Positions 40,192-49,272 are shown, counted from the first letter of the stretch. The stretch: DNA of 64,000 nucleotides from Bacillota bacterium (GCA_012521405.1 JAAYMK010000032.1:1-64000), one strand, 5' to 3'. The notes: generated by a model not told the origin, from the letters alone. Program-made: numbers and translations.

Positions 40192-41354
40192 CCACACTTT
40201 TTCTCATACGTTACGGCGAAATCGCGCTTAAAGGGAAAAACCGTGCTTTTTTTGAAAAAACTTTGCTTCAAAATATAAAAAAAGCATTGCGGGATCTGGC
40301 CCCATGCCGCATTTACCGTACACACGGTCGTCATTTTGTGGAAGTGACGGAAGGTGATGCCACGGCAGTGGCAAAGCGCCTGCAGGAGATTTTCGGCATA
40401 GTTTCCATTAGCCCGGTGGCGGTGGCAGACTTATCTCTGGAAGCAATTAAAGCGGCGGCACTGGAGGAGTTTGCCAAGGTAGCCCGTCCCGGTATACGTT
40501 TTAAAGTAAATACCAAAAGGGCCAATAAGCAATTCCCCCTGAACTCCATGGAGGTCAGCGCCAAGGTGGGAGCACATCTTTTAAAAAATCTTTCCGGCCT
40601 GGTGGTGGATGTGCATGAGCCGGAAGCAGTTTTAGATATGGAGATCAGGGAAGAAAAAGCTTTTATTTACACTGAGCGCCTACCTGGTCTGGGAGGTTTG
40701 CCTGTGGGCGTGGCCGGAAAAGGAATGCTTTTGCTTTCCGGCGGCATTGACAGTCCGGTAGCCGGGTATTTGGCGCTGAAGCGCGGTGTCACTTTGGAGG
40801 CGCTGCATTTTCACAGCCCGCCCTTTACCAGCGAGCGAGCCAAAGAAAAAGTTATTGATCTTTGCCGCCGTCTCGCTTATTATGGAGGTAAAATCAATCT
40901 GCACTTGGTCCACTTTACGGAAGTCCAAAAAGAACTCCGCCTGAAAACACCGGAACGTCTTATGGTGACTTTAATGCGGCGCCTGATGTTCCGCATTGCC
41001 CAGCGTTTGGCTGAAAAAAGAGGTGCTTTAGCTCTCATCACCGGGGAAAGCCTGGGGCAGGTTGCCAGTCAGACCATGGAAAGCATGAATGTGATAGAAC
41101 GGGTGACTTATCTTCCGGTTTTACGTCCTTTAATTGGGATGGATAAACATGAAATTATAGCTCTTGCCCAAAAAATTGAAACCTACCCCATTTCCATCCG
41201 ACCCTATGAAGATTGTTGTACGCTTTTCCTGCCTGATTTTCCCGCCACCCGTCCCCGCCTGCAGCAGGTGGAGGAAGCGGAAAAAGCGCTAGACATTGAA
41301 GCTTTAGTGGCGGGCTGTTTGGAAAAAACAGAAGTTTTAACCATAGAATTGTAA
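40188..41354 (+). CDS. thiI: tRNA 4-thiouridine synthase ThiI
   Basis: A 388-residue enzyme that thiolates U8 of tRNA and often supplies sulfur to thiazole. An N-terminal ferredoxin-like domain and THUMP domain (about 1-165) precede a PP-loop ATP pyrophosphatase with SGGIDSPVA (near 185). There is no C-terminal rhodanese domain, so the sulfur must be delivered by the preceding cysteine desulfurase, as in B. subtilis. It overlaps that gene by 4 bases. Confidence 0.95.
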   Translation: MTTLFLIRYGEIALKGKNRAFFEKTLLQNIKKALRDLAPCRIYRTHGRHFVEVTEGDATAVAKRLQEIFGIVSISPVAVADLSLEAIKAAALEEFAKVARPGIRFKVNTKRANKQFPLNSMEVSAKVGAHLLKNLSGLVVDVHEPEAVLDMEIREEKAFIYTERLPGLGGLPVGVAGKGMLLLSGGIDSPVAGYLALKRGVTLEALHFHSPPFTSERAKEKVIDLCRRLAYYGGKINLHLVHFTEVQKELRLKTPERLMVTLMRRLMFRIAQRLAEKRGALALITGESLGQVASQTMESMNVIERVTYLPVLRPLIGMDKHEIIALAQKIETYPISIRPYEDCCTLFLPDFPATRPRLQQVEEAEKALDIEALVAGCLEKTEVLTIEL

Positions 41355-41365
41355 ATTTCAGCCAT

Positions 41366-41391
41366 AGAGTGACGCTGTCACTCTTTTTTTA
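41366..41391 (+). terminator. Terminator after thiI
   Basis: The perfect stem AGAGTGAC/GTCACTCT with a 3-base loop is followed by TTTTTT. It separates thiI from the redox operon. Confidence 0.9.
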
Positions 41392-41436
41392 CGTTTTCTA
41401 AGGCAAAACTTCGTAATTCTTACCAAAGATCAGGTG

Positions 41437-41466
41437 TTTACACGATTTGTGTATACATGTTATACT
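41437..41466 (+). promoter_or_regulatory. Candidate promoter with operator-like inverted repeat before the redox operon
   Basis: TTTACA (41437-41442), an 18-base spacer and TATACT (41461-41466) resemble a sigma-A promoter. GTATA-CATGT-TATAC (41451-41465) is an inverted repeat overlapping the -10 hexamer. ACAC and GTGT (41440-41452) form another short inverted pair. A repressor could bind here; none is identified. Confidence 0.4.
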
Positions 41467-41553
41467 TGCATTGTGTCAATAATTTTTCTTTATACTCGCA
41501 CAAGCCTATGGAAATAGTTGTATATGTAAAATTAAGGGAAAGGAGTATGTAGT

Positions 41554-41841
41554 ATGGGGTTACGCGCCTATCTTTTAGTGGCAGTTACTGATGACTGCAA
41601 AGATGAGTTTTTTCAGGATTTAATGGCAGAAATTAAAAATTTCGCTGAAGTTGATTTTGCCGACCCGGTTGTGGGGGCAGCCGATCTCGTGATTATGGTT
41701 GAGGCAAACAACTTGGAAGCTGTGGCGGAAAAAATCGCCGCTTTAAAAGGAGTGGACAAGGTAGAAATTTTACGCGTAACCAGCGTCCTGGAAAGACATC
41801 GTACGTCCAAAACGGCGCTGCTGCAAAAACTTCAAGCCTAA
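41554..41841 (+). CDS. Stand-alone Lrp/AsnC-type ligand-binding (RAM/ACT-like) protein
   Basis: A 95-residue protein resembling the C-terminal effector domain of Lrp/AsnC regulators, starting MGLRAYLLVAVTDDCKDEFF. It has no helix-turn-helix. The pattern of alternating strands and helices (VEANNLEAVAEKIAALKGVDKVEILRV) fits this small dimeric alpha/beta fold, which in other proteins binds amino acids. It comes 34 bases before the NuoE-like gene, with GGGAAAGGAG before its ATG. It probably senses a metabolite and may regulate enzyme or expression in this operon; that link is inferred from position. Confidence 0.75.
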   Translation: MGLRAYLLVAVTDDCKDEFFQDLMAEIKNFAEVDFADPVVGAADLVIMVEANNLEAVAEKIAALKGVDKVEILRVTSVLERHRTSKTALLQKLQA

Positions 41842-41875
41842 TGAATCTACAATCTGGATTAAAGGGGTTTTTAGG

Positions 41876-42421
41876 ATGAGAAAAGAAACAAATTTGGCCG
41901 TCAAGGATCCTCTGGCTGCCATTGATGCCATTGTCCGGCGGCATAATATCACTGCCGGAGCCACCATTCCCATCCTTCAGGAAATTCAAAATACTTTTGG
42001 TTTTGTTGCTCCGGAAGCATTAACTCGCATCTCTGATCTTACCGGAATTCCGGAAAGTGAATTGTACAGTATTGTGACTTTTTATGCCCAATTTCGCTTA
42101 CAGCCCATGGGCAAAAACATAATTAGTGTCTGCCACGGCACTGCCTGCCACCTGGCCGGTGCAGAAAAAGTAACGGAAACAATTCAGTTTGCCGCCGGCG
42201 CCAAGCCGGGAGAAACCAGTGCAGACGGATTGTTTAGCCTGGAAAAAGTGGCCTGTTTAGGTTGTTGCAGTTTGGCTCCCGTGGTCAACGTTAACGATGA
42301 AACACACGGGCGTGTGACACCGGACAAAGCCCAGGCACTGATTCAGTCCCTGCGTGAAGCGGACCAGAAAGAAAACAGTGGTAGCAAGGGGGAGAGCCGG
42401 AATGGGAAACCAGCCGTATAA
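41876..42421 (+). CDS. nuoE: NuoE/HydC-like [2Fe-2S] subunit
   Basis: A 181-residue thioredoxin-fold [2Fe-2S] protein of the 24-kDa complex I subunit family. The four ligand cysteines are Cys86 and Cys91 (CHGTAC) and Cys127 and Cys131 (CLGCC). In electron-bifurcating enzymes such as HydABC, its counterpart transfers electrons beside the NADH-binding NuoF-like subunit. Its stop overlaps the next start by 20 bases. The symbol refers to the family; the organism shows no complex I genes here. Confidence 0.92.
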   Translation: MRKETNLAVKDPLAAIDAIVRRHNITAGATIPILQEIQNTFGFVAPEALTRISDLTGIPESELYSIVTFYAQFRLQPMGKNIISVCHGTACHLAGAEKVTETIQFAAGAKPGETSADGLFSLEKVACLGCCSLAPVVNVNDETHGRVTPDKAQALIQSLREADQKENSGSKGESRNGKPAV

Positions 42422-44204
42422 AGTAAGAGTAGGCATGGGTACCTGCGGCATTGCCGCCGGTGCCAATAAAACGTATGAAGCCATTCTGCCCTTATTACAG
42501 GAGCAGGGAATAACGCCCGTTAAAACCGGCTGTATGGGTATGTGTTACAAGGAACCGCTGGTGGAGGTAATTACCGCCGACGGAAAAAGTTATCTCTACG
42601 GCAATGTGGGTCCCAAAGAAGCAGAAACCATCGTACAAGAGCATATTGTCAACAACAAGCCCGTCAAAGAGCTTTTAGTCCTGGCGGATGAAGAGAAAAC
42701 TGAGCATGCTCCCTTTATGGAAAAACAGCACCGCATGCTGTTGGCACATTTAGGTCGCATAAATCCAGAAAGCATTGAAAGCTACCTGGAAGTGGGCGGT
42801 TATGAGGCTACCAAAAAAGCCATCGGTACCATGACACCGGAAGAAGTTATTGCCGAAATTGAAGCTTCCGGCCTGCGCGGCCGCGGCGGTGCCGGTTTCC
42901 CCACCTATATGAAGTGGAAGCTGACACGGGAAGCCGAAGGTGAGCAAAAATATGTGGTCTGCAACGCCGACGAAGGAGATCCCGGCGCTTTTATGGACCG
43001 CAGTATTCTGGAAAGTAACCCCCATGGGGTTTTAGAGGGCATGATTATTGCCGGATACGCCATCGGAGCAACGGAAGGTTATATTTATTGCCGGGCCGAA
43101 TATCCGCTGGCTATCCGCAACTTAAAAAAGGCCATTGCCGATGCCACCGCCCATGGATTTTTAGGGGAAAATATTTTAGGTTCCGGCTTCAATTTTAGCA
43201 TTCAAATTCGTGAAGGTGCCGGTGCCTTTGTGTGCGGTGAGGAAACTGCCCTTTTAATGTCCATTGAAGGTAAAAGAGGGATGCCGCGTTTCCGGCCGCC
43301 CTACCCGGCCCAAAAAGGTCTTTTTGGCCATCCCACCTGTATTAATAACGTGGAAACACTGGCCAATATTCCCTGTATTATTGCCCGCGGTGCGGAAGCT
43401 TACAGTGCTTTAGGTACGGAAAAAAGTAAAGGCACTAAAGTTTTTGCCCTGGCGGGAAAAGTTAAACGGGGCGGTTTGGTGGAAGTGCCCATGGGGTTGA
43501 CCATTAATGAAATCGTCTTTGATATCGGCGGCGGTATTTCCACCGGCAAAGCCTTTAAGGCGGTACAAACCGGCGGTCCTTCCGGCGGATGTATCCCGGC
43601 TGCTTTAGGGGATACCCCCGTTGATTATGATTCCCTGCAAGCCATAGGCGCCATTATGGGTTCGGGCGGTATGCTCATTATGGATGAAGAAACCTGTATG
43701 GTTGATGTGGCACGCTTTTTCTTAAGCTTTACCTGTGAAGAATCCTGCGGTAAATGTACCTTCTGCCGTGCCGGTACAAAGAAAATGCTGGAGATTTTAG
43801 AGGCCATCACCGAAGGCAGAGGTACGGAAAGCGATATTGATTTATTAGAACAGTTGGCGCACCAGGTAAAGGCCGGTTCTATGTGCGGTTTAGGGCAAAC
43901 GGCACCTAATCCGGTTTTAACAACAATCAAGTATTTCCGTGACGAATATCTAGCCCATGTCCGGGAAAAACGCTGCCCGGCTAAACAATGTAAAGCATTG
44001 ATCTACTACGAAATCGATCCGGAAAAATGTGTGGCCTGCGGTCTTTGCCGCCGCAACTGTCCTGTTAATGCCATTAGCGGAGCCAAGAAAACGCCGCATG
44101 TCATAGATCAGGAAAAATGCATTCGCTGTGGTCTGTGTGTCAACAGTTGCAAGTTTGACAGCATTGAAGTAAAATCAGGCAAACCGGAAACTGCAGTACA
44201 GTAA
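42402..44204 (+). CDS. nuoF: NuoF/HydB-like NADH- and FMN-binding subunit
   Basis: A 600-residue soluble iron-sulfur flavoprotein. An N-terminal thioredoxin-like domain has three cysteines (15, 44, 48). The NuoF core has the FMN/NADH motif GRGGAGFPT (160-168) and a [4Fe-4S] site at Cys449, 452, 455 and 495. The C terminus carries two ferredoxin clusters (Cys543/546/549/553 and 573/576/579/583). This is the HydB/BfuB architecture rather than that of complex I NuoF, which lacks both extensions. The ATG at 42402 has AGGGGGAGAG upstream. It precedes the large fusion gene by 32 bases. Confidence 0.93.
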   Translation: MGNQPYKVRVGMGTCGIAAGANKTYEAILPLLQEQGITPVKTGCMGMCYKEPLVEVITADGKSYLYGNVGPKEAETIVQEHIVNNKPVKELLVLADEEKTEHAPFMEKQHRMLLAHLGRINPESIESYLEVGGYEATKKAIGTMTPEEVIAEIEASGLRGRGGAGFPTYMKWKLTREAEGEQKYVVCNADEGDPGAFMDRSILESNPHGVLEGMIIAGYAIGATEGYIYCRAEYPLAIRNLKKAIADATAHGFLGENILGSGFNFSIQIREGAGAFVCGEETALLMSIEGKRGMPRFRPPYPAQKGLFGHPTCINNVETLANIPCIIARGAEAYSALGTEKSKGTKVFALAGKVKRGGLVEVPMGLTINEIVFDIGGGISTGKAFKAVQTGGPSGGCIPAALGDTPVDYDSLQAIGAIMGSGGMLIMDEETCMVDVARFFLSFTCEESCGKCTFCRAGTKKMLEILEAITEGRGTESDIDLLEQLAHQVKAGSMCGLGQTAPNPVLTTIKYFRDEYLAHVREKRCPAKQCKALIYYEIDPEKCVACGLCRRNCPVNAISGAKKTPHVIDQEKCIRCGLCVNSCKFDSIEVKSGKPETAVQ

Positions 44205-44236
44205 AGCAGCGAGATTGTAAGTAAAGAGGTGTTAAA

Positions 44237-47200
44237 ATGCCAAAAGTGCAAATTTGGATCGATGAAAAAGAAGTTTGGGCAGAAGAAGGCAGTAATCTCC
44301 TGGAAGCTGCATTGGCTGCCGGTATTCATATACCCCATCTTTGCCACGATCCACGGCTGAAACCGTTCGGTTCCTGCCGCCTCTGCTTTGTGGAAATTGA
44401 AGGCAGACGCGGCCCGGTACCGGCTTGTGGCAATATTGTGCAAGCAGGCATGAAAGTAACCACCAATAATGAAACTATCCGTGCCTTGCGTAAAAAGGCA
44501 TTGGAATTGTTAATGACAGAACACTGTGGCGATTGTGTTGCCCCTTGTCAGTTGGCTTGCCCGGCGCATATTGATATTCAAGGCTTTATTGCCCATATCG
44601 CCAATGGCCGGCGCGATGCCGCCGCCGCGCTTATTAAGGAACAGCTGCCTTTTCCTTCCGTGTGCGGCCGCGTTTGCCCGCGCTTTTGTGAGGCAGAGTG
44701 CCGTCGCAATATTGTAGATGAACCGGTAAATATTTGCGCCTTGAAGCGGTACGCCGGTGACTATGATTTGGTGAATTATAACAAGTATGCGCCTACACCT
44801 TTGCCTCCCACCGGTAAAACAGTGGCCGTGGTGGGCGGGGGTCCCGCCGGTTTGACGGCAGCCTACTACCTGGCGCTGATGGGCCATGCTGTTACCATTT
44901 ATGATAGAGGCCCGGAACTAGGCGGGATGCTGCGTTACGGCATTCCCGAATACCGCCTGCCCAAAGCAACCTTGGATCAGGAAATAAAACTGATTACCGA
45001 TTTATGTGCCGAGGTGCGTTTAGGCCAGGTTTTTGGCCGGGACTTTACCCTGGAATCTTTACAAGAAGCATATGATGCCGTCTTTTTAGGTTTGGGCAGT
45101 CAAGCGGCGCAGATGCTGGGTCTGGAAAATGAAGATACCCCAGGTATCTTAAACGGTATTGGTTTTCTGCGTGCTGTGGCAGAAGGCAACCCGCCGGATA
45201 TTGGCCGGAATGTGGTTGTGGTGGGCGGCGGTAACACCGCCATGGATGCTGCCCGCACCGCCATCCGCCTGGGCGCAGAAAACGTCACTGTTGTTTATCG
45301 CCGTGGCCGTGAAGAAATGCCGGCCAATATTGTGGAAATTGAAGAAGCGGAAGAAGAAGGAGTTAAATTCCAGCTTTTAGCCAATCCCACCGGTTATATT
45401 TGCAGTCCCGACCATGTGGAAGGTGTGGAATGTGTGCGCATGGAACTGGGTGAACCTGACGCTTCTGGTCGTCGTCGTCCCATTGCCGTGCAAGGTTCAG
45501 AGTTTACCCTGCCTGCCGATACGGTGATTTTAGCCATTGGGCAAAAACTGCAAGCGGAAGAAGTGACAAGCTGTGGCCTTTTAATTTGCGACCGCGGCAA
45601 TGTGAAAGCGGATGAAAATACAGGTGTCACCAGTATCCCCGGCGTTTTTGCTGCCGGCGACTGCGTCACCGGACCGAAAACGGTGGTGGAAGCGGTGGGA
45701 GCGGCCAAGCGGGTGGCCCTGGCCATGGATCAATACCTGCGGGGTGTGGAAATTACGCCCGAGAAGCAGGAATTTAACTGCACCATGGGCGAACACTGGC
45801 AAGAGATTAACCCGGCATATTTTGCTGACCGGGAGAAAATTGCCCGCAGAAATGAAGTCCTCCTAAAAGCGGCGGAGCGCAAAACTAACTTTAAAGAATT
45901 TAATTTAGGTCTGACGCCGGAAATGGCCAAGAAAGAAACAGAACGTTGCCTGTCTTGCGGTTGTCAGGATGCCTTTGACTGCAAACTGCGGCTCTATGCC
46001 GGTGAATACGAAGTAGATATTAAGCGTTTAGGAACCCAGGAAAAACGCTACGAAATCATTACCGGCGATTATATCGTGCAAGACGAAAATAAATGTATTC
46101 TCTGCGGTAATTGTGTGCGCATTTGCCAGGAAGTGCAAGATAACGGTGTGATGGGTTTTGTTAACCGTGGTTTCGACACCACCGTCAAACCCAATATGGG
46201 TGTACCCCTTGCGCAAACACAATGTGAATCCTGCGGTCAATGTCTTTCCGCCTGCCCAACCGGTGCATTAACGGCGGCAAGTATTTTGGCCAAACCTGGT
46301 CCCTTCAAAGACGACCGCGTTGTGACTACCACTTGCACCATGTGCAATACCGGCTGCACCCTGGAGCTGCATATTGCAGCAGACACCATTACCAAAGTTA
46401 CTTCACCCTTACGCACCGGCCATAATGACGGCAACCTCTGCAACTTGGGGCGTTTTGCCGATAGAATCGTGCACGATGAAAATCGTCTGACTAAACCGCT
46501 TGTGCGTGATGGTGCTACCCATAAGGAAGTTAGCTGGGAAAAAGCTGTGCAAATTACCGCCGGTATTTTGGCGGAAGCACAAAAATATCAAGGTGCCGAC
46601 GGTATAGCCGTGCTGGTTTCTCCGGCTTTAACCAACGAGGAAAACTACTTGGCACAAAAATTTGCCCGTACTGTTCTTGGTACTAATAATATTGAAAGCA
46701 CAAATCCTGTGCCTGAACTGCTGCCGGTCAAAACTGCCACCTTTGCCGAGGTAGAAGCAAGTGATTATATTTTACTGGTAGGGGAAGATATTACTCTGGA
46801 CTTCCCCATTGTGGCGCAAAAAATCCGCAAGGCTGTGGAAAATGGTGCTCAACTGGTGGTGCTGGCCGAAGAACCTACACGTCTGGATAAGTTTGCGCAC
46901 CACACCCTTTTAGTTAATTTCCACCGCCTGCCGGAAGTTCTCCTGGTCCTGTACGCCTGGGGGAAACAAAAAGGTCTGTTGACGCCGACGGCGCAACTTC
47001 CTTACGCCGGGGAAGATTTGCAGCGTTTAATTAACGCACTGCCCAACATGGTGCGCGTCAAAGCGGACAAAGTTACAGGAATGCTTGCTGATTTTGCCGC
47101 GGCTAAACGTCCTGTCATTATTGCCAACGGCGACAGCCTCGGAGATGAAGAACATTATCTTTTAAATGAAATCCTTGCCGGCACCGGCAAGACCGGTCAA

Positions 47201-47746
47201 GGCAGTGGCCTTGTCTGCCTCTATCGTGGCGGCAACGCCTACGGGCAGACGGAAATGGGAGTTCACCCCGATCTGCTACCGGGCCGCCTGCCCGTAAACA
47301 GTAAAGAGGCACAACAAAAAGTAGGCTACCTGCTGCCGCAACTTTTAGAGAAAGCAAGCCGTAATGAAATTTTAGCCCTGGTGATTCTGGGTGATGATTT
47401 CATCCTCTCACCCGAAATCATTGGTAAAGATACCATGGTTGTGGTGGCCGCCAGCACCTGGCGCGATGATTTGGCTTTAGCCGATGTAGTACTGCCCTTG
47501 GCTACCTTTGCCGAAAGCGACGGTACCGTTATTAACTGTGAAGGCAGGCTGCTTCCGGTTAATGCCGCCCTGGAACCTTTTGGCGGTAAAAACAACTTGG
47601 AAATCATCTATGATTTGGCGAAGGCTCTAGGCAAACCTTTGTCCCAGCAGTCCGCAGCAGAGATCCTTGCTGAAGCAAAGGCAGCGGGAGCTTTGCAGAT
47701 AGTTGCTGATGACCTCGCCAGCGACGAAGCAGACGCCATTGCTTAA
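44237..47746 (+). CDS. Fused NuoG-like/GltD-like/ferredoxin/degenerate molybdopterin oxidoreductase
   Basis: A 1169-residue multidomain redox protein. Order: [2Fe-2S] domain (Cys36, 47, 50, 64); GltD-type N-terminal cluster region (Cys97-155); a GltD/NfnB-like flavoprotein with GGGPAG (200-205) for FAD and GGGNTA (330-335) for NAD(P); an extra CLSCGC motif (571-576). Then two [4Fe-4S] clusters (Cys620-630 and 663-673), then a molybdopterin-oxidoreductase-like part with a fourth cluster (Cys700, 703, 707, 735). Where formate dehydrogenases hold the metal-binding Cys/Sec, this protein reads GTNNIEST (815-822), so a catalytic Mo/W site is unlikely. No C-terminal cofactor barrel is apparent. It probably conducts electrons between NAD(P)H sites and ferredoxin in a complex with NuoE/NuoF. 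Confidence 0.85.
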   Translation: MPKVQIWIDEKEVWAEEGSNLLEAALAAGIHIPHLCHDPRLKPFGSCRLCFVEIEGRRGPVPACGNIVQAGMKVTTNNETIRALRKKALELLMTEHCGDCVAPCQLACPAHIDIQGFIAHIANGRRDAAAALIKEQLPFPSVCGRVCPRFCEAECRRNIVDEPVNICALKRYAGDYDLVNYNKYAPTPLPPTGKTVAVVGGGPAGLTAAYYLALMGHAVTIYDRGPELGGMLRYGIPEYRLPKATLDQEIKLITDLCAEVRLGQVFGRDFTLESLQEAYDAVFLGLGSQAAQMLGLENEDTPGILNGIGFLRAVAEGNPPDIGRNVVVVGGGNTAMDAARTAIRLGAENVTVVYRRGREEMPANIVEIEEAEEEGVKFQLLANPTGYICSPDHVEGVECVRMELGEPDASGRRRPIAVQGSEFTLPADTVILAIGQKLQAEEVTSCGLLICDRGNVKADENTGVTSIPGVFAAGDCVTGPKTVVEAVGAAKRVALAMDQYLRGVEITPEKQEFNCTMGEHWQEINPAYFADREKIARRNEVLLKAAERKTNFKEFNLGLTPEMAKKETERCLSCGCQDAFDCKLRLYAGEYEVDIKRLGTQEKRYEIITGDYIVQDENKCILCGNCVRICQEVQDNGVMGFVNRGFDTTVKPNMGVPLAQTQCESCGQCLSACPTGALTAASILAKPGPFKDDRVVTTTCTMCNTGCTLELHIAADTITKVTSPLRTGHNDGNLCNLGRFADRIVHDENRLTKPLVRDGATHKEVSWEKAVQITAGILAEAQKYQGADGIAVLVSPALTNEENYLAQKFARTVLGTNNIESTNPVPELLPVKTATFAEVEASDYILLVGEDITLDFPIVAQKIRKAVENGAQLVVLAEEPTRLDKFAHHTLLVNFHRLPEVLLVLYAWGKQKGLLTPTAQLPYAGEDLQRLINALPNMVRVKADKVTGMLADFAAAKRPVIIANGDSLGDEEHYLLNEILAGTGKTGQGSGLVCLYRGGNAYGQTEMGVHPDLLPGRLPVNSKEAQQKVGYLLPQLLEKASRNEILALVILGDDFILSPEIIGKDTMVVVAASTWRDDLALADVVLPLATFAESDGTVINCEGRLLPVNAALEPFGGKNNLEIIYDLAKALGKPLSQQSAAEILAEAKAAGALQIVADDLASDEADAIA

Positions 47747-47773
47747 AAAAAAAAGCCGGCTAGTACCGGTAGA

Positions 47774-47810
47774 AAAAAGCTTCCAAGCAAAAATTGCTTG
47801 GAAGCTTTTT
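47774..47810 (+). terminator. Terminator after the redox operon
   Basis: A perfect 17-pair stem (AAAAAGCTTCCAAGCAA and its complement) with a 3-base loop. The T-run lies within and after the 3' arm. It reads as a terminator on the forward strand and could work in reverse too. Confidence 0.9.
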
Positions 47811-47883
47811 CTCTTAAGCAAAGCCACCTTGGCGTGTGCTCATGACATAACCCTCTGCCGGAGGTGGGAAGAAATATTCCGGT

Positions 47884-47914
47884 AAAAAAACGTGGCGTTT
47901 TTAAACACCACGTT
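47884..47914 (-). terminator. Terminator after aspB
   Basis: On the complementary strand AACGTGGTG/CGCCACGTT (one G-T pair) is followed by TTTTTT. It faces the redox operon terminator across a short convergent gap. Confidence 0.82.
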
Positions 47915-47930
47915 ATTTAGAGAATAGATG

Positions 47931-49124
47931 CTAATTTTCCAGTTTGCCGATAAACTCCTCGATGCGCTCCAGGCCTTCCTTGGCCTGTTCCAAAGCCAGC
48001 GCATAGGAGAGGCGAATGTAGTCGGGGGCACCGAAGCCGGTACCGGGCACCACCGCTACCTGTGCATGTTCCAGTAAAAGCGAGGCAAAATCATCACTGG
48101 AATTAATGGCCTGGCCGTTAAACTTACGGCCGAAAAGTTTGCTCACATCCACAAAAATATAAAAGGCACCTTTAGGTTCAATGCAGGACAGGCCGTCAAT
48201 GGTGGCAATTTTTTTCACCATGTAATCCCGCCGTTTGGCAAAGGCGGCCTTCATTTTCACGACGCAGTCCTGGGGACCAAGCAGCGCCGCAATACTTGCT
48301 TTTTGCGCAATGGAGTTGGCGTTGCTGGCGGTATGGCTCTGTACACTGCTCATAATCTTCGCCAGTTCCGCCGTGGAGGCGGTAAAACCTATGCGCCAAC
48401 CGGTCATGGCATAAGTTTTGGAAACACCGTTGACCACAATGGTCCGGGCTTTAATCTCAGGATTTAACGCGGCAATACTGACATGCTGATATTGGTCATA
48501 AACTAATTGTTCGTAGATTTCATCGGACACTATGTATAAATTATGCTGCAGGGCAAAATCGGCAATGGCCTGCAGTTCCTGGCGTGTGTAAATTTGTCCG
48601 GTGGGATTATTGGGGCTATTGAGCAAAATAACTTTTGTCCGCTCCGTGAAAGCATTTTGTAAATCCTCTACCGTTATTTTAAAATCGTTTGCGGCCGCTG
48701 TCGGGACAATGACAGGGACACCGTCATTTAACTTGACTATTTCCGGGTAACTGACCCAAAAGGGAGCAGGGATAATTACTTCATCGCCCGGGTTTAAAAG
48801 GGCGGCAAAAGCATTGGTTAATGCATGTTTTGCACCGTTGCTGACAACAATCTCCGTTTCTTGATACGCTAAATTATTGTCCCTTTTTAACTTCTCACAG
48901 ATGGCGGCGCGCACATCCAGCATGCCGGCCACCGGTGTGTAACGGGTAAAACCTGCTTCAATGGCGGCTATGGCTGCTGCTTTGATATGCTCCGGTGTTT
49001 CAAAATCCGGTTCCCCGGCGCCAAAGCCGATAATATCAATGCCTTCACTTTTCATTTGTTTGGCTTTGGCATCAATGGCCAGTGTCGGGGAGGGGGAAAT
49101 GGCCTGCGCTTTTTTTGCAAACAT
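47931..49124 (-). CDS. aspB: Aspartate/class I aminotransferase
   Basis: A 397-residue PLP aminotransferase of the aspartate type Ib. The PLP lysine is in SKTYAMTGWRIGF (about 233-245). NSPNNPTG, the GAKHAL block and the start region ISPSPTLAIDAKAKQMK fit AspB-like enzymes. It probably makes aspartate from oxaloacetate, feeding homoserine and threonine. The ATG at 49124 has GGAGGAG just upstream; the frame's first ATG (49139) would place that site inside the coding region. A terminator separates it from serC. Confidence 0.9.
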   Translation of the reverse strand: MFAKKAQAISPSPTLAIDAKAKQMKSEGIDIIGFGAGEPDFETPEHIKAAAIAAIEAGFTRYTPVAGMLDVRAAICEKLKRDNNLAYQETEIVVSNGAKHALTNAFAALLNPGDEVIIPAPFWVSYPEIVKLNDGVPVIVPTAAANDFKITVEDLQNAFTERTKVILLNSPNNPTGQIYTRQELQAIADFALQHNLYIVSDEIYEQLVYDQYQHVSIAALNPEIKARTIVVNGVSKTYAMTGWRIGFTASTAELAKIMSSVQSHTASNANSIAQKASIAALLGPQDCVVKMKAAFAKRRDYMVKKIATIDGLSCIEPKGAFYIFVDVSKLFGRKFNGQAINSSDDFASLLLEHAQVAVVPGTGFGAPDYIRLSYALALEQAKEGLERIEEFIGKLEN

Positions 49125-49212
49125 TTTTTTCTCCTCCATGCAAACTAACTAAAAATCCTTTCCCGTCTTGCAAACTTTTTAGCTGCCGTTAATTCCTCTT
49201 AGATTATTGTAT

Positions 49213-49252
49213 TAAAAAGCCTGCTTTTAAGGAACCCCTTAAGCAAGCTTTT
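49213..49252 (-). terminator. Terminator after serC
   Basis: On the complementary strand AAGCTTGCTTAAGG pairs with CCTTAAAAGCAGGCTT (one G-T pair and a two-base bulge) and is followed by TTTTAA. Confidence 0.7.
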
Positions 49253-49272
49253 CCAAGAAGTACTGGCCTCAT

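Noticed and set aside
44237-47746. Selenocysteine formate dehydrogenase
   Set aside because: There is no in-frame TGA, and the Cys/Sec position of the Mo-binding region is occupied by other residues.
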